A DNA stretch of 64,000 bases from Sphingomonas trueperi (lineage in GTDB: Bacteria > Pseudomonadota > Alphaproteobacteria > Sphingomonadales > Sphingomonadaceae): contig NZ_JAATJB010000002.1 in NCBI RefSeq assembly GCF_011927635.1, positions 186,001 to 250,000 of the forward strand, in the 5' to 3' direction. Made by a program: the position numbers and the translations under genes. Position 1 is the first letter of the stretch. Every line of letters begins with the position of its first letter. The notes under the pieces were generated by a model. The model saw only the letters and a list, made by a program, of their open reading frames with translations, searched no databases and had not been told where the DNA came from. Shown here in pieces: positions 39,923 through 50,584 of this stretch.

Positions 39923-42262
39923 ATGCGCCTGATCGCCTGCTGTCTCCTGGCTTCCCTGACCGCCGGCACGGCGATCGCGCAACAACGGCCGGTGCTGACG
40001 GACGCCGACTACACACGCGCCGCGCACCAGCTGGCGCCGTGGACGGCGCCGCTGGTCGATCACGCGGTACGCTCGGCGCATTGGATCGACGCCCGCCGCT
40101 TCTGGTATGTCGACACCGATCACGGCGTGCCGACGATCATGCTGGTCGATGCGGCCAAGCGCACCAAGAAGGCCGCCTTCGAGACCAGGGCGCTGCTCGC
40201 CTCGCTCAACGCCACCGGTCTGAAGGAGCAGAACGCGGCGAAGCTGGCCATCGGCGATTTCATGCCGGACCTCGCCCGGAACCGGGCGGTGCTCAGTGTC
40301 GGCGGCAAGCGCTATGCGTGCGCGATGGTGCAGCCCTACGCTTGCACGGAATCGGCAGCGCCGAGCGCCGGGCAGATCGCCGGCTATCTGGCGCAGCAGG
40401 GCCCGGCCGATGCGGTGCTCTCCCCGGACGGCAAGCGCGCCGCCTTCGTGCGCGACTGGAACCTGTGGGTCCGCGACATGGCAACGGGTGCGGAACGGCA
40501 GCTGACGACCGACGGCGTGAAGGATTTCGGCTACGCGACGGACAATGCGGGCTGGAAGCATTCCGATCAGGCGATCGTGATCTGGTCCCCCGACTCCAGG
40601 AAGCTGGCGACCTTCCAGCAGGACCAGCGCGCGGTGGCGGACTTCTCGATCACCACGACCCAGGTCGGCCATTCGAAGGTCGACACGTGGAAATATCCGT
40701 TCGTCGGCGACAAGGAGATCATTCAGATCCAGCGCGTCATCGTCGACGTGGATGCCGGCCAGGTGATCCGCCTTAAGATGCCGGCGGAGCCGCATCGCTC
40801 CTCGCTGTGCGACGACGTGGTGTGCGGCGAGGGTCCGCAGGACATGCAGTGGGCGAAGGACGCGAAGACGCTCGCCTTCGTCTCGACCTCGCGCGACCAC
40901 AAGGTGGAGACCGTGCGCATCGCCGACGCGACCAGCGGCGCGGTGCGCGACCTGTTCATCGAGAGCGTGCCGACCTGGTTCGACAGCGGCTACAATGACG
41001 AGGGGATCAACTGGCGCTATCTCTCCGAGCGCGGCGAGATCCTGTGGTGGTCGCAGCGCGACAACTGGGGCCATTATTATCTGTACAGCGCCGCCACCGG
41101 CAAGCTGATCCGCCAGGTCACCCAGGGCCAGTGGAACGTCGATCATCCCGTCTTCATCGACGAGCGAAGCGGCAAGATGCTGGTGGCGGGCGTCGGGCTG
41201 GAGCCCGGCATGGATCCCTATTATCGCAGCATCTATGCCATCGACCTGAAGGGCGGCGCACCCAAGCTGCTGACGCCGGAAAGGCAGGATCATATCGCGA
41301 TCCCGTCGAGCGACGGGCGCTATTTCGTCGACATCTACTCGACCCCGCAGGAGCCGCAGACCGCCGTGCTGCGCAGCGCCGACGGATCGGTCGTCACGGG
41401 GTTGGCGAAAGGCGACGTCACGCGGCTGCGCGCGGCGGGCTGGCAGGCGCCGGAGAGCATCGCCGTCCGGTGCAGCGACGGCAAGACGCTGTGCCACGGG
41501 CTGCTGTTCAAGCCGGCCGGGCTCGATCCGCAGCGCAAGTATCCGGTCGTCGACTATATCTATCCCGGCCCGTTCATGGGGACGATCCCCTCGCGGCAGT
41601 TCTCTGCGGCCCAGGGGGATGCGGGTGCGCTGGCGCAGCTGGGCTTTGCCGTGGTCGAGATCGACGGGCTGGGCACGCCGCGTCGCTCCAAGGCTTTCCA
41701 GGACTATTACTACCGCGACATGGGCAAGCAGGCCGTGCCCGACCAGCGGAGCGGCATCCAGGATCTGGCCAAGCGCTACGCCTGGCTCGACCTCGACCGC
41801 GTCGGCATCTGGGGGCATTCAGGCGGCGGCAATGCCACCGCGGCGGCGATGTTCCTCTATCCCGATTTCTTCAAGGTCGGGATCGCCGAGAGCGGCAACC
41901 ACGACAACCGCAACTATGAAGACGATTTCTACGAGAAATATCTCGGGTTGCTGGAGAGCGACGGGAAGAAGACCAACTACGACCTGCAGGCCAATCAGGA
42001 CATCGCCAGGAACCTGAAGGGCAAGCTGCTGCTGGCGCACGGCATGCTCGACGACAATGTGCCGGTCTCCTCGACGCTGCTGGTGGTCGATGCGCTGGAA
42101 AAGGCCAACAAGGATTTCGACCTCGTCCTGTTTCCGCGCGCGCATCACGGCTATGGCGACCAATCCTACTATATGATGCGCCGCCGCTGGGACTATTTCG
42201 TCGAGAACCTGATGGGTGCCACGCCGCCGAAGGAGTACCGGATCGAGCGGCCGGGCAACTGA
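39923..42262 (+). CDS. Exported S9-family peptidase (DPP IV-like)
   Basis: The 779-aa precursor has a signal peptide ending AIAQ. An N-terminal beta-propeller region (to about residue 510, with repeats such as FVRDWNLWVRDMATGAERQLT) precedes the C-terminal alpha/beta-hydrolase domain. The nucleophile Ser is in WGHSGGGNATAAAM, the Asp in MLDDNVPVSST and the His in RAHHGYG. S9B enzymes remove N-terminal dipeptides, usually after Pro, in the periplasm. ATG at 39923 starts the signal peptide, with GGAAAG upstream. It may help to use peptides as nutrients; it has no operon partners. Confidence 0.93.
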   Translation: MRLIACCLLASLTAGTAIAQQRPVLTDADYTRAAHQLAPWTAPLVDHAVRSAHWIDARRFWYVDTDHGVPTIMLVDAAKRTKKAAFETRALLASLNATGLKEQNAAKLAIGDFMPDLARNRAVLSVGGKRYACAMVQPYACTESAAPSAGQIAGYLAQQGPADAVLSPDGKRAAFVRDWNLWVRDMATGAERQLTTDGVKDFGYATDNAGWKHSDQAIVIWSPDSRKLATFQQDQRAVADFSITTTQVGHSKVDTWKYPFVGDKEIIQIQRVIVDVDAGQVIRLKMPAEPHRSSLCDDVVCGEGPQDMQWAKDAKTLAFVSTSRDHKVETVRIADATSGAVRDLFIESVPTWFDSGYNDEGINWRYLSERGEILWWSQRDNWGHYYLYSAATGKLIRQVTQGQWNVDHPVFIDERSGKMLVAGVGLEPGMDPYYRSIYAIDLKGGAPKLLTPERQDHIAIPSSDGRYFVDIYSTPQEPQTAVLRSADGSVVTGLAKGDVTRLRAAGWQAPESIAVRCSDGKTLCHGLLFKPAGLDPQRKYPVVDYIYPGPFMGTIPSRQFSAAQGDAGALAQLGFAVVEIDGLGTPRRSKAFQDYYYRDMGKQAVPDQRSGIQDLAKRYAWLDLDRVGIWGHSGGGNATAAAMFLYPDFFKVGIAESGNHDNRNYEDDFYEKYLGLLESDGKKTNYDLQANQDIARNLKGKLLLAHGMLDDNVPVSSTLLVVDALEKANKDFDLVLFPRAHHGYGDQSYYMMRRRWDYFVENLMGATPPKEYRIERPGN

Positions 42263-42380
42263 AGTCTTCTCGTTCGGCCCGTGATCGACGTCGCGGCGCG
42301 GGACAGGGCGTGAAAAGCGAGTTTTGACGCGGCGGAGCTTGCCTCTATGCTGCACTGCATCGCTCAGGGGGGACTCCGCC

Positions 42381-42884
42381 ATGCAGTTCGATACGCCGCA
42401 CCTGATCCGCTACGGCATCACCGCGCTCGTCGTGGGGCTGATCCTCGCGCTGCGCCTCCGCCGGATGTCGAAGGCGCGGCCGCTGATACTTGAACGACTG
42501 TGGATCATCCCGGCGCTCTATGCGCTGCTCGTCGCCAGCCTGTTCCTGCGGCTGCAGCCGAGCCTCGGCGGCTCGGCGCTGTGCGCCGCCGCGCTGGTGG
42601 TGGGCGGCGGGCTCGGCTGGCAGCGGGGTAAGATGATGCGGCTCTCGGTCGACCCGGAGACGCACCAGCTCAACCAGAGGGCGTCGATCGGCGGGCTGCT
42701 GTTCATCGTCGTGCTGATCGCGATCAAGCTGGTCGGCCAGGCCGAGGGCTCGGCGCTGCACCTCAACGTGGTGCTGCTCACCCAGGCCTTCGGCACGATG
42801 GCGCTAGGGCTGTTCAGCGCGATGCGGTTGGAGATGTATCTCCGTGGGCGTAGGCTGCTCGCCCAGGCGCGGGCGGCCGCATGA
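42381..42884 (+). CDS. CcdC-like (DUF1453) membrane protein
   Basis: The 167-aa protein has about five membrane helices ([80 protein letters not shown]). Between helices 3 and 4 is [21 protein letters not shown], a pattern of the CcdC/DUF1453 family. Function is unknown. Its stop overlaps the next start (ATGA), so it is co-translated with a methyltransferase-like gene. Confidence 0.75.
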   Translation: MQFDTPHLIRYGITALVVGLILALRLRRMSKARPLILERLWIIPALYALLVASLFLRLQPSLGGSALCAAALVVGGGLGWQRGKMMRLSVDPETHQLNQRASIGGLLFIVVLIAIKLVGQAEGSALHLNVVLLTQAFGTMALGLFSAMRLEMYLRGRRLLAQARAAA

Positions 42885-43510
42885 GCGATCGCGAGCGCAG
42901 CTGGCTGGCCCCGCCCGAAGGCGTGCGGCGCCACGCCCCCGCGACGCTGCGCAATCGCGCGGCGATCGCCACGATGCTGGGCGAGCTGCTCCCCGTCTCC
43001 GGCCGCGTGCTCGAAGTGGCCAGCGGCAGCGGCGAGCATTGCGCCTATTTCGCCGAGCATTTCCCCAGGCTGGAATGGCACCCGAGCGACCCGGACCCGG
43101 ATGCGCTCGCCTCGATCGCGTCGTGGTGCGCGGGGCTGGCCAATGTCCGCCCGCCGGTCGCGCTGGATGCGGCGGCGGCGACGTGGCCGGTGAGCCATGC
43201 CGATGCGATCCTGTGCATCAACATGGTCCATATCAGCCCCTGGGCGGCGACGCTGGGGCTGATGGCGGGGGCAGGGCAGCTGCTGCCGCCGGGCGCACCG
43301 CTGATCCTTTACGGGCCCTATCGCGAGGCAGGCGTGCCCACCGCGCCCTCGAACGAGGAATTCGACCAGTCGTTGCGCGCGCGCGACTCCGAATGGGGAC
43401 TCCGCCTGCTGGACGAGGTGATCGCTGCGGCCGCGGCGCAAGGGCTGGTGTTCGAGCGGCGAGTGGCGATGCCCGCCAACAACCTCATAGTGGCGTTTCG
43501 GCGTAGCTAG
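42881..43510 (+). CDS. DUF938-type SAM-dependent methyltransferase
   Basis: The 209-aa protein has the class I methyltransferase motif I as [20 protein letters not shown] and the acidic motif [13 protein letters not shown]. Its N-terminus reads [17 protein letters not shown] and its end [21 protein letters not shown]. These are family traits of DUF938; the substrate is unknown. It overlaps the CcdC-like gene and, tail to tail, the last 26 bp of the EamA transporter gene. Confidence 0.88.
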   Translation: MSDRERSWLAPPEGVRRHAPATLRNRAAIATMLGELLPVSGRVLEVASGSGEHCAYFAEHFPRLEWHPSDPDPDALASIASWCAGLANVRPPVALDAAAATWPVSHADAILCINMVHISPWAATLGLMAGAGQLLPPGAPLILYGPYREAGVPTAPSNEEFDQSLRARDSEWGLRLLDEVIAAAAAQGLVFERRVAMPANNLIVAFRRS

Positions 43511-44420
43511 CGCGGCCCCGCGCCAGCTTCTGTTCGCGATAGACGATGTAGAGCCCGCTGGCGATGATCACCGGTGCGCCCAGCCAGGTCGAGAAGGTCG
43601 GGAACACGTCGAACAGCAGCCAGCCGTAGAGCGTCGCCCAGATCAGCCCCGAATAGTCCATCGGCACCACCGCGGAGACGGGGGCGAAGCGCATCGCGCC
43701 GGTGAGCGCCAGCTGGCCCACTCCGCCGACCAGCCCCGTGGCGATTAGGATCGCCCAGGTCTCGGCGTCGTGCGGGCGATAGTTGAACGCGTAGATCGCA
43801 CCCAGCACCGGCACCGAGAGCAAAGAGAACCAGAACACCGTGGTGCCGGCGCTTTCGGTCCTGCCGATCTGGCGCAGCGTGATCGCGACGATCGCGACGA
43901 ACAGCGCCGCCATCAGCCCGACGAACGCACCGAAGATCGGGATCGCCTGCTGGCCGGGCTGGACGACGATCAGCACGCCGACAAAGCCCAGGATCACCGC
44001 GCCCCAGCGGTGCCAGCCGGTCGGCTCGCCGAGGATCAGCGCGCCGAGCAGCGTGGCGAAGATCGGCACGGTGAACTGGAAGGTCTGCGCCTCGGCCAGC
44101 GGCAGCAGGATCACCGCGCCGAAGGTGAAGATCATGCCGGTGAGGCCCACCGCGGTGCGCCAGGCATGCGCGCCGAAGCGCTCCGTCTTCAGCGACTTGA
44201 GGCCGGGCCCCAGCGCCACCCACAGCGTGACCAGCGGCACCGCCCAGAGCTGGCGGTGGAACATCGTCTCGATCAGCGAGGCGCCGCGCAGCTCGGACAT
44301 CTTGATGAGCGCCGACATCGTCGACATGCAGAAGATGGCGAAGAGACGGAGCGCCAGGCCGGTGGCGATGCGGTCGGGTCGGGCTTCGGACACGGAGGGA
44401 CGGTTAGGGGCGGGGGGCAT
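43485..44420 (-). CDS. EamA/DMT-family transporter
   Basis: The 311-aa inner-membrane protein has ten predicted helices in two EamA halves ([20 protein letters not shown], then [34 protein letters not shown]; and [39 protein letters not shown]). The DMT superfamily exports amino acids or other small metabolites; the substrate cannot be told. ATG at 44420 is preferred over a TTG five codons earlier. Its 3' end overlaps the convergent methyltransferase gene. Confidence 0.9.
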   Translation of the reverse strand: MPPAPNRPSVSEARPDRIATGLALRLFAIFCMSTMSALIKMSELRGASLIETMFHRQLWAVPLVTLWVALGPGLKSLKTERFGAHAWRTAVGLTGMIFTFGAVILLPLAEAQTFQFTVPIFATLLGALILGEPTGWHRWGAVILGFVGVLIVVQPGQQAIPIFGAFVGLMAALFVAIVAITLRQIGRTESAGTTVFWFSLLSVPVLGAIYAFNYRPHDAETWAILIATGLVGGVGQLALTGAMRFAPVSAVVPMDYSGLIWATLYGWLLFDVFPTFSTWLGAPVIIASGLYIVYREQKLARGRASYAETPL

Positions 44421-44450
44421 CAGCGGCAACCCCAATTGCGGTTTTTCCTG

Positions 44451-45017
44451 TCAATCCCGGCCCTTCCCGAAGTCGAGCGGTTCCGCGCCGACCGTCCGCA
44501 GCACGTTGTTGGCCGACTTGCGCCAAGGATCCATGCGCCGTCCGTTCGCCACTCGCCCCTCGTCCGTACTCATGTGGGTAATGATGTCGGACGAAAACCG
44601 CAGGAACTTTCGAATGCTGCGAGCCGATTCGAAATCCAGGCCCACCTTGAGCTGGAACAGGTGTTCGCTCATCCGGTCATGGCATTCTTCGCGCGCGCCA
44701 ACCTCACAGCTGCGATAGAAGGTGTCGATCTCCTCGCGAATGTTGTCCAGAGCGATCTGGCGCACGAGTCGCTGCCGTTCCGCCGCCTGGCGCACTTCCT
44801 CCTGCGCGAGATGCTCCTGCAGCTTCCACTGCGCGCGATTGACGAAATAGAGCGCCACCGCGATGCCGACCTGGCCGATCGCGCCGACCGCCGCGAGGAA
44901 GGTGGGGATCGGATCGTCCGACTCCGCCGTCAGGATCAGCGTGAGCAGCACGCCGAAGAGCACGCCGCCGGACAGCCAGCGGCGTTCCTTCTCCGACAGC
45001 GAATGAATCTGTTGCAT
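44451..45017 (-). CDS. Membrane-anchored unknown protein
   Basis: The 188-aa protein has two closely spaced membrane helices (WLSGGVLFGVLLTLILTA; FLAAVGAIGQVGIAVALYFV). A long charged helical cytoplasmic part follows (WKLQEHLAQEEVRQAAERQRLVRQIALDNIREEID) with two Cys at SCEVGAREECHDR. No family is recognised. ATG at 45017 has GGGGGA upstream. It lies 30 bp beyond the EamA gene start and 71 bp downstream of rmlD on the same strand; whether it belongs to the polysaccharide operon is unclear. Confidence 0.7.
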   Translation of the reverse strand: MQQIHSLSEKERRWLSGGVLFGVLLTLILTAESDDPIPTFLAAVGAIGQVGIAVALYFVNRAQWKLQEHLAQEEVRQAAERQRLVRQIALDNIREEIDTFYRSCEVGAREECHDRMSEHLFQLKVGLDFESARSIRKFLRFSSDIITHMSTDEGRVANGRRMDPWRKSANNVLRTVGAEPLDFGKGRD

Positions 45018-45088
45018 CGTTATCCCCCAGTATCTTGGAACAGGTTCCTGATACCGGGGGCGGGTAGAGGCCGGAGCTGTCGAAAGGG

Positions 45089-45970
45089 TTAAGCCGGGCG
45101 CCCCGCAGCGAACAGCCGGTCCACCACCACCGCGAGCGACTCCTGCCATGCCGGGGCGCGGTAGCCGAAGGTTTCGGCGAAGCGGGTGCAGTCGAGCCGG
45201 GAGTTGGCTGGGCGCTTGGCCGGGGTGGGATAGCCCGAAGTCGGGATGCCGGTCACCTCGGCGGTCGGGCCGCCATGCTTCGCGCTTTCGGCGAAGATCG
45301 CGCGGGCGAAATCCGCCCAGGTCGTCTCGCCCGAGCCGGTGAAATGGTAGAGCCCGCTGGTCGCGCCCTCGCGCTGCCAATGCTCGACCACGGTGAGGAT
45401 CGCCGTCGCGATGTCGAGCGCCGAGCCCGGGCAGCCGCGCTGGTCCTCGACGACGTTGAGCGCGTCGCGCGTCTCGGCGAGGCGCAGCATCGTCTTGACG
45501 AAATTGTTGCCGAACGGGCTGTAGACCCAGGCCAGCCGCAGCACGGCGTGGGTAGCGCCCGAGGCCTGCACCGCCTGTTCCCCGGCCAGCTTGGTCGCGC
45601 CATAGACGCCGAGCGGGCCGGTGGGATCCTCCTCGCGCCAGGGACGGTCGAGGCTGCCGTCGAACACATAGTCGGTCGACAGATGGATGATCGGCGCGCC
45701 GATCTCGGCGCCCGCGCGGGCCAGCACGCCGGGGCCGTCGCCGTTGATCGCCATGGCGAGCTCGGGCTCGCTTTCGGCCTTGTCGACCGCGGTATAGGCG
45801 GCGGCCGAGACGATCAGCTCGGGCTGGATGCGCGCCACCGCGGCTTCGATCGTCTCGGGCTTGGAGAGATCGAACTCGGGATAGGCGGTGAAGACCAGCT
45901 CATGGCCCTGCGCCTGCTCGGCCAGCGCCTGGGCGACCTGGCCGTCATGCCCGGTGACGAGGATGCGCAT
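45089..45970 (-). CDS. rmlD: dTDP-4-dehydrorhamnose reductase
   Basis: The 293-aa enzyme performs the last step of dTDP-L-rhamnose synthesis. It has the NAD(P) motif [28 protein letters not shown] and the YGATK of the YxxxK active pair. ATG at 45970 overlaps the rmlB stop (TGATG). It is the end of the rmlACBD operon, which supplies rhamnose for the exopolysaccharide. Confidence 0.96.
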   Translation of the reverse strand: MRILVTGHDGQVAQALAEQAQGHELVFTAYPEFDLSKPETIEAAVARIQPELIVSAAAYTAVDKAESEPELAMAINGDGPGVLARAGAEIGAPIIHLSTDYVFDGSLDRPWREEDPTGPLGVYGATKLAGEQAVQASGATHAVLRLAWVYSPFGNNFVKTMLRLAETRDALNVVEDQRGCPGSALDIATAILTVVEHWQREGATSGLYHFTGSGETTWADFARAIFAESAKHGGPTAEVTGIPTSGYPTPAKRPANSRLDCTRFAETFGYRAPAWQESLAVVVDRLFAAGRPA

Positions 45971-47034
45971 CAGGCGGTCTGGCCCAGACGCTCGCCGGCG
46001 TACTTGCCGGAGCGGATCGGGCCCCACCACCATTCGTTTTCGAGATACCAGTCGATCGTCGCGGCGATGCCGGTGTCGAAATTCTCCTCGGCCTTCCAGC
46101 CCAGCTCGGTCTCGAGCTTGGTCGCATCGATCGCGTAGCGGCGATCATGGCCGGGACGATCGGTGACGAAGGTAATCAGCGCGCGGCGCTTCCTGCCGTC
46201 CGCCAGCGGGATCCGCTGGTCGAGCAGGTCGCAGATCGTCTCGACCACCTGCAAATTGGTCCGCTCGTTGCGGCCGCCGACATTGTAGCTCTGGCCGACC
46301 TTGCCGGTGGTCGCGATGGTCGCCAGCGCCTTGGCGTGATCGTCGACATAGAGCCAGTCGCGGATATTCTCGCCCTTGCCGTAGACCGGCAGCGGCTTGC
46401 CCTCGAGCGCGTTGAGGATGGTCAGCGGGATCAGCTTCTCGGGGAAGTGGAACGGCCCGTAATTGTTCGAGCAGTTCGACAGCACCACCGGCAGGCCATA
46501 GGTGTGACCCCAGGCGCGGACCAGGTGATCGCTCGCCGCCTTCGACGCCGAATAGGGCGAGGAGGGATCATAGGGCGTCTCTTCGGTGAAGATGCCGCTG
46601 TCGAACGGCAGGTCGCCGAACACTTCGTCGGTGGAAATGTGGTGGAAGCGGAAACCGTCGCGCTTCTCGCCTTCCAGCTCGCGCCAATATTGCAGCGCCG
46701 ACTGGAGCAGCTTGAAGGTGCCGACGATGTTGGTCTCGATGAACGCGCCCGGGCCGTCGATCGAGCGATCGACATGGCTCTCGGCGGCGAGGTGCATCAC
46801 CACATCGACCTGTTCTTCGCGCAGCAGCGGCGGGATCGTCGCGGTGTCGGCGATGTCGGCATGGACGAAGCGGTAGTTGGGCGCGTTCTCGATCGCGGTC
46901 AGCGAGGCCGGGTTGCCGGCATAGGTGAGCTTGTCGAGATTGATGACGCGCGCGCCTTGGCGGACGAGGTGGCGCACCACCGCCGAGCCGATGAAGCCGG
47001 CGCCGCCGGTGACGAGGAAGGTCTGCTGCTGCAT
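45970..47034 (-). CDS. rmlB: dTDP-glucose 4,6-dehydratase
   Basis: The 354-aa SDR enzyme makes dTDP-4-keto-6-deoxyglucose. It has [16 protein letters not shown] for [27 protein letters not shown] and active-site [12 protein letters not shown]. It lies 3 bp after rmlC and overlaps rmlD. Confidence 0.98.
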   Translation of the reverse strand: MQQQTFLVTGGAGFIGSAVVRHLVRQGARVINLDKLTYAGNPASLTAIENAPNYRFVHADIADTATIPPLLREEQVDVVMHLAAESHVDRSIDGPGAFIETNIVGTFKLLQSALQYWRELEGEKRDGFRFHHISTDEVFGDLPFDSGIFTEETPYDPSSPYSASKAASDHLVRAWGHTYGLPVVLSNCSNNYGPFHFPEKLIPLTILNALEGKPLPVYGKGENIRDWLYVDDHAKALATIATTGKVGQSYNVGGRNERTNLQVVETICDLLDQRIPLADGRKRRALITFVTDRPGHDRRYAIDATKLETELGWKAEENFDTGIAATIDWYLENEWWWGPIRSGKYAGERLGQTA

Positions 47035-47037
47035 GGC

Positions 47038-47604
47038 TCAGCCCTGATAGAAGAAGGGGGTGTTGAACGCGGCGAAGGACGGCGCGACCGCGTCCTTGCC
47101 CGAGAGCACGGGCTCGACGCCGATGTCCGGCCAGGCGATGGCGAGGTCGGGATCGTTCCAGCGGATCGCCATTTCCTCGTCGGGCGCATAGCGGGCGCTG
47201 ACCTTGTAGAGGATCTCGCAATCGGGGACGAGCGTCATGAAGCCATGCGCATAGCCTACGGGCACGAGCAGCTGGTTCCACTTCTCCGCCGACAGCTCGA
47301 CGCCGACCCACTTGCCATAGGTGGGCGAGCCGCGACGGATATCGACCGCGACGTCGAAGATCGCGCCGCGCAGCACGCGGATCAGCTTGGCCTGGGCGAA
47401 GGGCGGCGCCTGCAGATGCAGGCCGCGCACCGTGCCGGGCTGGGCGGAGAAGCTCTGATTGTCCTGCACCCAGCGCGCCTCGACGCCCTCGGCATCGAGC
47501 AGCGACTGCTTGAACACCTCGGAGAAGAAGCCGCGGTTGTCGCCCAGCTTGGGCGGCGTGAACTCGATCACGCCGGACAGTTCGTGGTGATGGACCTGGG
47601 TCAT
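47038..47604 (-). CDS. rmlC: dTDP-4-dehydrorhamnose 3,5-epimerase
   Basis: The 188-aa cupin enzyme has [50 protein letters not shown] (with the catalytic His) and [11 protein letters not shown]. The start overlaps the rmlA stop (ATGA). It converts the 4-keto sugar to the L-lyxo form for RmlD. Confidence 0.97.
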   Translation of the reverse strand: MTQVHHHELSGVIEFTPPKLGDNRGFFSEVFKQSLLDAEGVEARWVQDNQSFSAQPGTVRGLHLQAPPFAQAKLIRVLRGAIFDVAVDIRRGSPTYGKWVGVELSAEKWNQLLVPVGYAHGFMTLVPDCEILYKVSARYAPDEEMAIRWNDPDLAIAWPDIGVEPVLSGKDAVAPSFAAFNTPFFYQG

Positions 47605-48479
47605 GCCGCGGCCACCAGCTTGCGCAGATAGGCGGCATAGCCGGTCTTGCCGAGCCCGGCGGCGCGTGCAAGCAGCGCCTCGGCGTCCAGCCAGCCGGCG
47701 TCGAACGCGACTTCCTCGGGGCAGGCGATCTTCACGCCGGTGCGGTGCTCGAGCGTGCGGACGAACGAGCCGGCATCGTGCAGGCTGTCATGCGTGCCGG
47801 TGTCGAGCCAGGCATAGCCGCGGCCGAGCCGGGTGATGTGGAGGTCGCCGCGCTCCAGATAGGTGCGGTTGACGTCGGTGATCTCGAGCTCGCCGCGGGC
47901 GGAGGGCTGGATCGACTTGGCGATGTCGACGACGTCCTTGTCGTAGAAATAGAGGCCGGTGATCGCCCAGTTGGACTTGGGCTCGGCCGGCTTTTCCTCG
48001 ACGCTGGTGGCGACCCCGGTTTCGGGATCGAAGGCGACCACGCCGTAGCGTTCGGGATCGTCGACATGATAGGCGAACACGTTGGCGCCGCCCTGCGACG
48101 CCTGGTCGGCGGCGGCCTTGCAGCGCTCGCCCATCTTCTCGCCGTGGTAGATATTGTCGCCCAGAATCAGCGCGCTCGGATTGTTGCCGACGAAATCGGC
48201 ACCGATCACGAAGGCTTCGGCCAGGCCGTTGGGCGAGGGCTGCTCGGCATAGCTGAGATTGATGCCGAAGGCCGATCCGTCGCCGAGCAGCGCCTGAAAC
48301 ATCGGCAGGTCGCGCGGCGTGGAGATGATCAGGATGTCGCGGATGCCGGTGAGCATCAGCACCGACAGCGGGTAGAAGATCATCGGCTTGTCATAGACGG
48401 GAAGCAGCTGCTTCGAGATCGACAGCGTTGCGGGGTAGAGGCGCGTGCCACTCCCACCCGCAAGGATGATTCCCTTCAT
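47601..48479 (-). CDS. rmlA: Glucose-1-phosphate thymidylyltransferase
   Basis: The 292-aa enzyme makes dTDP-glucose from Glc-1-P and dTTP. It has [47 protein letters not shown] and [21 protein letters not shown] at 48479 has GGGGGAT upstream and fits the family N-terminus. It is the first of the rmlACBD operon, 115 bp from the spsB-type gene on the same strand. Confidence 0.98.
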   Translation of the reverse strand: MKGIILAGGSGTRLYPATLSISKQLLPVYDKPMIFYPLSVLMLTGIRDILIISTPRDLPMFQALLGDGSAFGINLSYAEQPSPNGLAEAFVIGADFVGNNPSALILGDNIYHGEKMGERCKAAADQASQGGANVFAYHVDDPERYGVVAFDPETGVATSVEEKPAEPKSNWAITGLYFYDKDVVDIAKSIQPSARGELEITDVNRTYLERGDLHITRLGRGYAWLDTGTHDSLHDAGSFVRTLEHRTGVKIACPEEVAFDAGWLDAEALLARAAGLGKTGYAAYLRKLVAAA

Positions 48480-48594
48480 TCGATAATCCCCCATGGTGCG
48501 GGCCGAGCCGCAACGACAACGAAACGAGAAACGGAAGCCGGGCCGCTGTCAATCCTTGGGCGGATCGATCGGGCGGCCCGGCGACGTGCGTGGA

Positions 48595-50007
48595 TCAGAA
48601 CGCGTTGGAGTGTACGATCACCCGCAGCGTCTTGAACAGGATGGTGATGTCGCGCCAGATGTCCCAGCCGTCGATATATTCCATGTCCGCCTGGAGCCGG
48701 TTGGTCAGGTCGACGCGGCGGTCGGTGGCGCCGCGGAAGCCGCGCACCTGGGCAAGGCCGGTCATGCCGGGCTTGAGCGTGTGGCGGTGCCAGTAGCGCT
48801 CGTCGATTTCCCAGAACAGATGATCGGCGGCGCGCGAGCCGAGCGCATGCGGGCGCGGGCCCACCACGCTCATGTCGCCGCGCAGCACGTTGAGCAGCTG
48901 CGGCAGCTCGTCGATGCTGGTCTTGCGGATGAAGCGGCCGACCTTGGTGATGCGATCGTCGTCGCGGCTGGCCGAGACGTTGCCGTTCGCATCGCACAGC
49001 GTGACGCGCATCGAGCGGAACTTGAGGATCTTGAACAGCCGGTTGCCGCGGCCGACGCGGTCCTGCGCGAACAGCACCGGGCCGGGGCTCTCCAGCTTGA
49101 TCAGGATGGCGACGAGGATCATCAGCGGCGCCAGCGCCAGCACCGCGGGCACCGTGATCGCCAGGTCGAGCGCGCGCTTCTTGGCGCGGTTCGGCATGCT
49201 GAGCGGGCCCTGCGAGACGACCAGCGTGTCCTTGCCGTCATAGGAGTCAACGCCGATCGCGCCCAGCGCGTTGAACTGGGGAACGAGGATCTCGCCCTTG
49301 ATGTTCATCCCCTTGAGCAGCAGCGCCCAGACCGCGCGATGCTCCTCGGTGCAGGCGACCACCACGCGATCGAACCCGATCACGGTGGTGCCGAGCCGGT
49401 GGAGCATCTGCGGGTCGCGCGGGTTCGGCGACAGGTTGATGATCCGCGCGTCGAGCGCCACCGCGTCGCCGGCAACCTCGAGCGCGACTCCGTCGACGAT
49501 CACCAGCTCGTCGAGCAGCCGGCCGCCGGTCGCCGCGCGGACGTGGCGGCGGAACACCAGCCGGCCGGTGATCAGAAAGAACAGCGACAGCAAGGTGCCC
49601 TCGGCCAGCTGCACGCGCGAGAGCGGCAGTTCGGCGGTGAGCAGGTAGCTGCCGAGCAGCACGACGAAGACCGAGAAGAAGAAGGCCGAGAAGATGTTCT
49701 TCACCCCGCTCACCGGGTAGCGCAGGCAGCCCAGCGAATAGGTGCCGCTGGCGAGTGCGGTGCCCAGCGTGATCGGCAGCAGGAAGACGCCGACATTGAT
49801 GCCGGCGAGCGACAGCCAATTGCCGTCGCGCGTGCAGGCGGCAAGATAGAAGGCGGCAAGGATCGCGATGCTGTCGAGCAGCAGGAGCTCGGTATAGAGC
49901 ACCATGCGGAGCGTCGATCGCCGCCAGACGGGGGCGACCGATCGATCGATCCGGGCATGCGCCCGAAGCTGCTCTTCAAAGGCGCGCTGTGCTTCAAAAG
50001 CGTTCAT
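48595..50007 (-). CDS. spsB: Undecaprenyl-phosphate sugar phosphotransferase, SpsB/GelB-type
   Basis: The 470-aa membrane enzyme would start exopolysaccharide repeat assembly by moving hexose-1-phosphate (glucose in sphingans) to undecaprenyl phosphate. It has four N-terminal membrane helices, a central domain and a fifth helix (ITVPAVLALAPLMILVAILI). The C-terminal bacterial sugar-transferase domain contains SPGPVLFAQDRVGRG, FKILKFRSM and DELPQLLNVLRGDMSVVGPRP. Its length and its place between rmlA and atrB match SpsB/GelB of sphingan loci. ATG at 50007 has GAGG just upstream. Confidence 0.9.
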   Translation of the reverse strand: MNAFEAQRAFEEQLRAHARIDRSVAPVWRRSTLRMVLYTELLLLDSIAILAAFYLAACTRDGNWLSLAGINVGVFLLPITLGTALASGTYSLGCLRYPVSGVKNIFSAFFFSVFVVLLGSYLLTAELPLSRVQLAEGTLLSLFFLITGRLVFRRHVRAATGGRLLDELVIVDGVALEVAGDAVALDARIINLSPNPRDPQMLHRLGTTVIGFDRVVVACTEEHRAVWALLLKGMNIKGEILVPQFNALGAIGVDSYDGKDTLVVSQGPLSMPNRAKKRALDLAITVPAVLALAPLMILVAILIKLESPGPVLFAQDRVGRGNRLFKILKFRSMRVTLCDANGNVSASRDDDRITKVGRFIRKTSIDELPQLLNVLRGDMSVVGPRPHALGSRAADHLFWEIDERYWHRHTLKPGMTGLAQVRGFRGATDRRVDLTNRLQADMEYIDGWDIWRDITILFKTLRVIVHSNAF

Positions 50008-50584
50008 GGCCTCACTGGGCTCCCTCAACGGAATTTGCACGCTGACAGCGGCCGAGTCGGCCTGTTGCACTGCATTATAATGAGACGGTTTGCGATGCGA
50101 TAGTCTCGGTATCGATCAAATGGTCTGATTTCGGGACCGGGATTCAACAAGATCGCACCCTGGATTGTTGGCCGTGACGAGAGCCTAACCCGCACGAACG
50201 CGCGAGGCTCGGATAAATATCCCTCCGAAACCGACGTTATTTGCCGTATTTTCAGGGTTGAGCGACCGATGGCGACTTATCCCCAGGATCGTCGTCGGAT
50301 CAAGGGCCGCAGGGGCGTGGGACCTGTCCGAATCATGGATTTCTTCGCGCTTGCAGCGTGATTTGGATGTGATTTTGCTGCAGTGCACCTCAAAATCCTC
50401 TCGGCCCATCGCTATGGTTTCTCCTGCAACGGTAGCGAGTCCGCCTTAAGGATCGTCTAACCGGCTCTGCAGCGCGGTCCGCCGCCTACGCATAAACCAC
50501 AGAAACATTTGGCTTAATCGAGTCTTTACCAGCCTTCTTCATCATGGCGTCGACGAGTAGCGCCATGGAGGCAGAGTTCCGGAA
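50008..50584. promoter_or_regulatory. Divergent intergenic region between spsB-type gene and atrB
   Basis: This 577-bp stretch is AT-richer than its surroundings and separates the minus-strand spsB-rml genes from the plus-strand atrB-atrD genes. A 10-bp palindrome cattataatg (50074-50083) presents a TATAAT -10 box on both strands, about 70 bp upstream of the spsB-type start; no good -35 is seen. I find no convincing gene or RNA in the rest. Confidence 0.55.

Noticed and set aside
43485..43510. Frameshift or misassembly suggested by tail-to-tail overlap of two genes
   Set aside because: Both proteins have natural ends, and a 26-bp convergent overlap is tolerable in compact genomes.
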